NCBI GenBank assembly: GCA_002438505.1
Contig: DJPI01000039.1
Coordinates: 1 to 18,589, forward strand
Reading direction: 5' to 3'
Source: Ruminococcaceae bacterium UBA6416
Lineage (GTDB): Bacteria > Bacillota > Clostridia > Oscillospirales > Acutalibacteraceae
Length of the DNA stretch: 18,589 bases
Shown here: piece after piece, positions 14,050-18,589 of the stretch
Numbering within the stretch: the first letter of the stretch is position 1
Layout: each line of letters opens with the position of its first letter
Notes under the pieces: generated by a model
Told to the model about the DNA's origin: nothing
Databases searched by the model: none
Seen by the model: the letters and a program-made list of their open reading frames with translations, nothing else
Translations under genes and position numbers: made by a program

Positions 14050-14091
14050 TTGCAACTTTCCCCACGAATTTCAAAAATTTTATCTCGCAAA

Positions 14092-14126
14092 AAATCCGGC
14101 GTTTGATTTGACAACGCCGGATTTTT
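14092..14126 (+). terminator. Strong terminator hairpin after the murI region
   Basis: AAATCCGGCGTT and AACGCCGGATTT form a perfect 12-bp stem with a 9-base loop, followed by TTC. T-runs border both sides, so it can act in both directions: on the minus strand the stem is followed by TTTTTTGCG. It is the likely end of plus-strand transcription from murI. Confidence 0.85.
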
Positions 14127-14156
14127 CATGTAAAATTAATAACAGAACATTTGTTC
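14108..14156 (+). promoter_or_regulatory. SOS-type promoter with a perfect LexA palindrome, no gene downstream
   Basis: TTGACA (14108-14113), 17 bases, TAAAAT (14131-14136), then GAACATTTGTTC (14145-14156), a perfect LexA palindrome with the same ATTT centre as the recA box and nearly the same distance from the -10 (eight versus seven bases). The -35 and spacer lie in the terminator hairpin. No plus-strand gene follows before the 3' end of the convergent kinase gene at 14555. Confidence 0.6.
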
Positions 14157-14399
14157 GAGACAAACAAAGCGTTTTTCTAACATCTCAATCTTATCCGAAA
14201 GCTTAATCATTTCATTCTTGCTGCGTCGGTCACTGTAATTCGATTGCATATCGGTGTTTTCAAAAAGCTTGAAACGCAGAATTGAGGTTGATTCAAAGCT
14301 GTTGCCTCGGGCTGAAAATAACGCGTAATTTTACGGCGTTTAAGAGTGTGTTAATCCAAGAAAAACCCCGGTTAATCCGAGATTAACTCAACAAAGAAA

Positions 14400-14444
14400 A
14401 GTAAAGAAGAGTAAAGTAAAGAAGAGCAAAGTAAAGAAAAGCAA
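14400..14444. repeat. 15-bp tandem repeat, three copies
   Basis: Three consecutive units: AGTAAAGAAGAGTAA, AGTAAAGAAGAGCAA, AGTAAAGAAAAGCAA. They are purine-rich on the plus strand and lie between a small hairpin (GTTAATC / GATTAAC, about 14371-14387) and the end of the kinase gene. Confidence 0.88.
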
Positions 14445-14554
14445 ACAACCTTCCGCAATGAATTGCGCGCGGCGGTGTTGAAAAAATCTTTCTCTCAGAT
14501 GACAGGCATTTCCCGCTTTCAAACATCAAACGCAAAACGTCAGCTGCCGGAGAT

Positions 14555-15667
14555 TTAACACTCAATGTCCGGCAAAGCGGCGTCGCGGTAGGGGAGAATG
14601 ACAACAAAGTCTGTGTGTTCGGGCGTGCTTTTTGCCTTAATGGCGCCGCCGTGAAGCTCAACAATCTGCTTTGAAATTGCAAGTCCAAGCCCTGAACCAC
14701 CCGTTGCGGTCGCTCGCGAGGAATCAAGCCGATAAAATTTTTCAAAAAGCCTTTCAAGGCTGTCTTTCGGAATTTCATCGCAGCGGTTGCGGAATTTTAC
14801 CGCAACATAGCCGTTTTTAATTCTTGCTCCAACAAGAATAACGGAATTTTCATAGCTATAGCTGACCGCGTTTTTGAGAAGATTATCAAACACTCTTGCA
14901 AGCTTGTCCGAGTCGGCAAACATGACGATTCTTTCTTTGATATCAATCTCGCAGGAAAGATTTTTCGCTTTGAACATCGGATAAAACTCCTCTGTAATTT
15001 GCGAGAGCATAAGCCCAAGGTCAATGCGGTTGTTTTGAAGCGTAATTTCATTCAGGTCGAAGCGCATGATTTCAAAGAATTCGTTAATGAGCTGCTCAAG
15101 CCGGTACGCCTTTTCAAGCGCAATTCCGGTGTACTTTGCCTTTTGCTCCGCCGGAAGGGACGGACATTCATCAAGAAGGCTGAGATAGCCGATGATGCTT
15201 GTCAGCGGCGTTTTGAGGTCATGGGCAAGATACATCACAAGGTCATTCTTTTTTGACACCGCCTGCGCGGCAAGCTGCTGATTTTTGAAAACGTCATGCT
15301 TAATGTCCTTGAGCGCAATTTCAACGTCCGAAAAATTTTTTGAAAACTTTTTGATCTGCATCTCGTCAGTCGTTATTGCCGAAAGACTCAGCCACGTTTT
15401 GTTGAAGTTGACAAGGGTTGAAACCGAACAGACAAGACTGCTCAAAAGGAAGAACACAAGATAGACCGCGCCAACAAGGATAAGGCTGCACTCCTGCGGA
15501 CGCTTTTCTCCAAAGGAGCCGAAAATGCTTGCGATTATGTCTTTTGCCGCTTGGTTTAGAAAGTCATACTGCCTTGCGGCAAGAAAAAGAAGGGCATATA
15601 AGAACAACAGCACTGCAAGACAAAGCAGGTTGCTGCGCAAAAAATCACGGATGATTTTTGTGCTCAT
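14555..15667 (-). CDS. VanS-like sensor histidine kinase
   Basis: Membrane sensor kinase that autophosphorylates on His and passes phosphate to the adjacent response regulator. From ATG 15667 it has 370 residues: TM1 about 13-31, an extracytoplasmic loop of only about 30 residues, TM2 about 61-83, then the dimerisation domain with His149 in YLAHDLKTPLTS, the N-box DNLLKNAVSYS, FEKFYRLD, and the G-box GGSGLGLAI. The wording around the H-box and IGYLSLLDE closely resembles VanS kinases of glycopeptide resistance operons. No vanH, vanA or vanX gene is nearby, so this is more likely a cell-envelope or wall-stress regulator. The start is not certain: no good ribosome site precedes 15667, and the frame stays open to a TTG at 15790 that overlaps the regulator gene. 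Confidence 0.93.
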   Translation of the reverse strand: MSTKIIRDFLRSNLLCLAVLLFLYALLFLAARQYDFLNQAAKDIIASIFGSFGEKRPQECSLILVGAVYLVFFLLSSLVCSVSTLVNFNKTWLSLSAITTDEMQIKKFSKNFSDVEIALKDIKHDVFKNQQLAAQAVSKKNDLVMYLAHDLKTPLTSIIGYLSLLDECPSLPAEQKAKYTGIALEKAYRLEQLINEFFEIMRFDLNEITLQNNRIDLGLMLSQITEEFYPMFKAKNLSCEIDIKERIVMFADSDKLARVFDNLLKNAVSYSYENSVILVGARIKNGYVAVKFRNRCDEIPKDSLERLFEKFYRLDSSRATATGGSGLGLAISKQIVELHGGAIKAKSTPEHTDFVVILPYRDAALPDIEC

Positions 15668-15746
15668 CTTTTCATCCGGCAAAAGCGCCTTCTTTGCGCG
15701 GTTGCTTTTGCGCCTTTCACGCAGAGAATGAAAAGCCGTTTTGAAA

Positions 15747-16430
15747 TTATTTTTCGATTTTATAGCCGACACCCCAGACTGTTTTAACAAATCTCGGATT
15801 GCGCGAGGGCTCGTGGAGCTTTTCGCGGATCCGTCTTATATGTACCATAACGGTGTTGTTGCTGTCAAGATATTTTTCGCCCCAGACCTTTTCAAAGATG
15901 TCCTCCGTTGAAACAACCTTTCCGGCGTTTTCGCAAAGGAGAAGAAGAATCCCGAACTCGGTCGGAGTGAGCGGTATCTCCTCGTCAAAAAGATAACACT
16001 TGTGAGTGTCCGCGTTGATTGTGAGGCCATGGAGCTCAATGAGGCTTCCGCTCTCCTTTTCGGTGTTATACTGCGTATATCTGCGCAGGTGAGCCTTGAC
16101 TCTTGCGGTCAGCTCAAGGGGATTGAACGGCTTTGTGACGTAATCGTCCGCGCCGAGGGTAAGTCCCGTGATTTTGTCAATGTCCTGCGTCCTTGCGGTG
16201 AGCATTATCACGGGGTATTTATATTTTGTCCGGATGAAAGAACAGATTGAAAAGCCGTCCGCGTCCGGAAGCATAACGTCAAGAATTGCAAGGTCAAAGG
16301 CGCTTTGCTTAACCTTTTCAAGCGCCTGTGAGCCGGAATAGCACTTCACCGTTTCATAGCCCTCGTTTTTGAGATAGACCTCAATGAGGTCGGCAATTTC
16401 CTTTTCATCGTCAACAATAAGAATTTTCAT
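15747..16430 (-). CDS. VanR-like OmpR-family response regulator
   Basis: DNA-binding response regulator, 227 residues. The receiver domain (1-115) has the acidic pocket Asp7-Asp8, phosphoacceptor Asp51 (LAILDVMLPD), Thr78 (MLTAR) and Lys100 (TKPF). The C-terminal winged-helix domain (about 130-227) ends in VWGVGYKIEK, identical in form to VanR. The ATG at 16430 follows GGAGAG by 11 bases. It is transcribed with the downstream kinase gene. Resemblance to VanR is strong in both domains, but the target promoters are unknown and no resistance genes are in the window. Confidence 0.95.
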   Translation of the reverse strand: MKILIVDDEKEIADLIEVYLKNEGYETVKCYSGSQALEKVKQSAFDLAILDVMLPDADGFSICSFIRTKYKYPVIMLTARTQDIDKITGLTLGADDYVTKPFNPLELTARVKAHLRRYTQYNTEKESGSLIELHGLTINADTHKCYLFDEEIPLTPTEFGILLLLCENAGKVVSTEDIFEKVWGEKYLDSNNTVMVHIRRIREKLHEPSRNPRFVKTVWGVGYKIEK

Positions 16431-16468
16431 TTATATTACACTCTCCAGAGTTCTTTTTTTCAACAGAC

Positions 16469-16474
16469 AGTATA
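16469..16474 (-). promoter_or_regulatory. Extended -10 promoter of the two-component operon
   Basis: On the minus strand TGTTATACT gives an extended -10 (TG one base before TATACT). The -35 17 bases upstream (GAAACA) is poor, consistent with dependence on the extended -10 or on an activator such as the phosphorylated regulator itself. It lies 38 bases before the regulator start. Confidence 0.6.
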
Positions 16475-16495
16475 ACACAAAAGACTTAATTTGTT

Positions 16496-16584
16496 TCTTA
16501 CAAATTCCTTAATTTTGTAAAAAGTCAGTCACAGCGTTTCAAAGGTCACGGGCTGAATTTTTTCTCCGCAATGAGGGAAAATAT
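16496..16584. repeat. 89-bp direct repeat, copy A
   Basis: Matches 18446-18534 at 85 of 89 positions without gaps, exactly 1950 bp away. On the plus strand it contains TCAGTC / GGCTGA (one G-T wobble) enclosing CGT / ACG, followed by AATTTTTTC, resembling an intrinsic terminator. It lies in the 329-bp gap between the regulator gene and the second LRR gene, just upstream of the LRR promoter. The rest of that gap holds the two promoters listed and nothing else I recognise. Confidence 0.93.
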
Positions 16585-16606
16585 CAAGAATTTTTAGAAA
16601 AAGCCC

Positions 16607-16635
16607 TTGAAATATTTGACATGATATGCTATTGT
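16607..16635 (+). promoter_or_regulatory. Promoter of the second LRR gene
   Basis: TTGAAA, 17 bases, TATTGT, preceded by TGC so that the -10 is of the extended type (TGCTATTGT). It is 124 bases before the start codon, leaving a long untranslated leader with no recognised riboswitch. Confidence 0.55.
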
Positions 16636-16759
16636 TATGATATCATAGATGTTGGGAGTGATTGCTGTGAATGATTAAGATTGATGTAAAAGCTTGAATT
16701 TCAAAATCCGTAAAGCATGAATTTTAACATTAAAAACCTTACAACAAGGAGTGATAATT

Positions 16760-18364
16760 TTGAAAAAGTTTGTATCCGTTTTAATGATTGTGACCGTAAT
16801 GTTATGCGCATGTTTGCCGGTTGCGGCTTCAGCAAAAGCTGCAAAAGCTTCTTTACCCGAATCCGGACAGCTTGATTTTAGCCAAAGCAGCGTGAAAGAA
16901 GGAAACTTTAAATATGAGTTCAGAACCATAGACCATGTCGAATATTGCAGAAAGGTTTATGATGACGGCTACAGCACGGCTTATACGGTTGGCGTTTTGT
17001 TTGATTCACTGGAATACGCCATGACTGCAACCGAAATTAAAATAGTCGGACAGATTGACGGCATACCCGTTACCGAGGCCGGAATTGAACTTTGCAAAAG
17101 CGATGACGATTCTCCGGAATATGATTGCTACAACACCAAAATCAGTGACAATGTTGAAAATATCGAAAAAAGATATGTCTGCTATAATGCATATGACGGC
17201 AACAACGGAGCAACGGAAAGGAAAATCGGAGCCAATGTTGAAAAAGTGACAATCCCCGATTCAATTAAATCCATTCCGGCAGAGACTTTTTCAAACATGA
17301 AAAAACTCAAGACGCTGTCATTGCCGAAAGGTCTTGAAAAGCTGGGACAGGGAGCAATGATGAACTGTGAATCTCTTGAGTCCGTTGTTTTTAAAGGCAG
17401 CAAGGTCACTCACATCCTTGAAAACACTTTCAAAAACTGCAAGGCTTTAAAGACGGTCAGATTTAACAACAGCAAAATCAAATCAATCGGAAAGGCCGCT
17501 TTTTATAACTGCAAAGCACTCAAAAGAATCACTCTCCCGGCTTCCCTTGAATCTCTCGGCGGCTCGGCGTTTGAAAAGTCAGGCCTTGAAGCCGTTACAA
17601 TTCCTAAGAATGCAAGCTTGCCGTCAAACTTTGACGAGGATGAAATGGGAAATACTTTTAAAAGCTGCAAGTCCTTGAAAACGGTGACGTTCCTTGGAAA
17701 AAATGTTTTTATTCCGAGCGGTATGTTTTGGAAATGTGACAGCTTGAAAGAAATCAATCTGAAAAACGCAAAAACAGTCAGTTTTTCAAATTATGATTAT
17801 TTCACCGTTAATGCAATTTCAACAAAAAAAGATGTTCTTAAAATTAACGCAAAGAACAAGTCGGTTGCAAAGGAGCTTGCCGGAAAGCTGAGCAAGCAGG
17901 GAAAAATCGCCAAGTGCAAAAAAATCAGAATTTATGTAGGCGATGACCTTAAATATAACATTCCGGCGGAAAAGCACATATACAAAACCGTAAAAGCAAA
18001 AAAGGCAACATATTTTAAGGATGGCCACACTGCTTATAAATACTGCACAAAGTGCGGCTACAAAATCGGATATAAGAGAATTCCGAAGCTTGTTTTGAAC
18101 AGACCGCAAATCACCGTCACCGGCAAAAAGAGTTCCGTCAAGGTGAAATATAATCCGGTTAAGGGCGCGACGGGCTTCCAGCTTAAATATATCGACAGTA
18201 AAGGAAACACTGTCATCAAAAGCATCAAGACCTTAAAGGCAATGACCGTGACGCTCAAAAAGCTTCCGGCCGGAAGCGGAAAGGTCTGCGTCCGCGCTTT
18301 TGTTGTCAGCGGAAAACAAAGCGCTTTTTCAAAGTGGAGGGTCAAAGCGGTAACGGTTCGGTGA
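16760..18364 (+). CDS. Secreted BspA-type LRR protein with C-terminal Fn3-like domain
   Basis: A 534-residue exported surface or secreted protein of the BspA/LRR_5 type. The likely start is TTG 16760, eight bases after AAGGAG; the GTG at 16751 overlaps that ribosome site. Residues 1-25 form a signal peptide (MKKFVSVLMIV core, cut after ASA). An N-terminal region of about 130 residues has no family I recognise. LRR_5 repeats run from about 155 to 345, with repeat units such as IGKAAFYNCKALKRITLPASL. After this, KHIYKTVKAKKATYFKDGHTA and YCTKCGYKIG form a short Cys-x2-Cys module common in clostridial surface proteins. The last 90 residues resemble a fibronectin type III domain (YNPVKGATGFQLKY). 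No sortase, SLH or choline anchor is seen. Confidence 0.88.
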   Translation: MKKFVSVLMIVTVMLCACLPVAASAKAAKASLPESGQLDFSQSSVKEGNFKYEFRTIDHVEYCRKVYDDGYSTAYTVGVLFDSLEYAMTATEIKIVGQIDGIPVTEAGIELCKSDDDSPEYDCYNTKISDNVENIEKRYVCYNAYDGNNGATERKIGANVEKVTIPDSIKSIPAETFSNMKKLKTLSLPKGLEKLGQGAMMNCESLESVVFKGSKVTHILENTFKNCKALKTVRFNNSKIKSIGKAAFYNCKALKRITLPASLESLGGSAFEKSGLEAVTIPKNASLPSNFDEDEMGNTFKSCKSLKTVTFLGKNVFIPSGMFWKCDSLKEINLKNAKTVSFSNYDYFTVNAISTKKDVLKINAKNKSVAKELAGKLSKQGKIAKCKKIRIYVGDDLKYNIPAEKHIYKTVKAKKATYFKDGHTAYKYCTKCGYKIGYKRIPKLVLNRPQITVTGKKSSVKVKYNPVKGATGFQLKYIDSKGNTVIKSIKTLKAMTVTLKKLPAGSGKVCVRAFVVSGKQSAFSKWRVKAVTVR

Positions 18365-18445
18365 GGCTGATTTTTAAGAATTCTCCTGCCGCATGAACGT
18401 AACCTTTGCGCTCCCGCTCGGTTGAGCGGCCGTCTCGCTTATTCC

Positions 18446-18534
18446 TCTTACAAATTCCTTGATTTTTTAAAAAGTCAGTCACAGCGTTTCAAAGGTTACG
18501 GACTGAATTTTTTCTCCGCAATGAGGGAAAATAT
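18446..18534. repeat. 89-bp direct repeat, copy B
   Basis: Second copy of the element at 16496-16584, with four substitutions and no gaps. Here the stem TCAGTC / GACTGA is perfectly paired, followed by AATTTTTTC. It begins 82 bases after the LRR stop codon and could serve as its terminator; the 82 bases between contain a short stem CCGCTC / GAGCGG without a T-run. Confidence 0.93.
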
Positions 18535-18547
18535 TTCGGTGAAAGTC

Positions 18548-18576
18548 TTTACTTTTTATTTGCGCTGTGTTATAAT
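18548..18576 (+). promoter_or_regulatory. Promoter for a gene beyond the window
   Basis: TTTACT, 17 bases, TATAAT, with TGT before the -10 (extended -10). It points out of the window and lies 13 bases after repeat copy B, similar to the promoter 22 bases after copy A. Confidence 0.7.
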
Positions 18577-18589
18577 CTTTCAGCGTTAT

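Larger units (their letters stand above)
13691..14554. other. 864-bp region without a convincing gene
   Basis: Between murI and the convergent histidine kinase gene there is no open frame with a ribosome site and family resemblance. The stretch holds three heptameric repeat arrays, an inverted pair GGGTC / GACCC near 13840-13860, a stem GCAGAGC / GCTCTGC at about 13875-13899, a strong terminator hairpin with an SOS-type promoter over it, and a 15-bp tandem repeat. Open frames listed in the area mostly translate these repeats. Confidence 0.75.

Noticed and set aside
13874..14206. Plus-strand open frame of 110 codons
   Set aside because: It runs through a stem, heptamer array 3 and the terminator hairpin, has no ribosome site, and its composition follows the repeats.
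14555..16430. Vancomycin resistance locus
   Set aside because: Only regulator-like genes are present; no ligase, dehydrogenase or dipeptidase gene is in the window, so resistance cannot be claimed.

Overview
The window reads as a chromosomal segment of a low-to-mid GC Gram-positive bacterium of the class Clostridia, probably an Oscillospiraceae/Ruminococcaceae-type gut commensal. This is inferred from strong AGGAGG ribosome sites, near-consensus TTGACA-N17-TATAAT promoters, a cysteine T-box, a Gram-positive LexA box at recA, BspA-type leucine-rich-repeat surface proteins, a four-cysteine ribosomal protein L28 and a VanRS-like two-component pair. No genome-level identification is possible from the window alone.

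Layout. (i) 1-4130: the 3' end of an M18 aminopeptidase, then two paralogous GPH-family cation:sugar symporters, ending in a strong terminator. (ii) 4150-4725: two tiny genes (40 and 36 codons), each with its own promoter, strong Shine-Dalgarno and terminator. (iii) 4723-5400: a frameshifted XRE-type regulator (minus strand), its palindrome-rich upstream region and a non-coding stretch with a 17-bp inverted repeat. (iv) 5366-5880, minus strand: tRNA-Leu(CAA) and rpmB, each with promoter and terminator. (v) 5938-6693: a secreted LRR protein with an amphipathic tail. (vi) 6746-13690: a housekeeping run on the plus strand, recA-recX-rimO-pgsA under a LexA-controlled promoter, then a cysteine T-box followed by cysE-cysS-murI. 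(vii) 13691-14554: an 864-bp region without a convincing gene, holding heptameric tandem repeats, a terminator hairpin with an apparent SOS promoter on top of it, and a 15-bp tandem repeat. (viii) 14555-16430, minus strand: a VanR/VanS-like response regulator and histidine kinase. (ix) 16496-18534: a second secreted LRR protein flanked by two copies of an 89-bp direct repeat, with another promoter pointing out of the window.

How genes work together. recA and recX overlap by one base, and recX and rimO by eight, so DNA repair, ribosomal protein S12 modification and phospholipid synthesis are probably co-transcribed. cysE and cysS overlap by four bases under one tRNA-Cys-sensing leader, coupling cysteine synthesis to cysteine charging; murI follows closely and may share the transcript. 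The symporters suggest uptake of glycosides or uronides, but no glycosidase is visible.

The least explained parts are the two microprotein genes, whose predicted C-terminal helices match the tail of the neighbouring LRR protein (shared pattern K-x-L-F), the broken regulator with its operator-like palindromes, the orphan SOS promoter, and the 89-bp repeat. I found no CRISPR array, insertion sequence, integrase or complete defence system.
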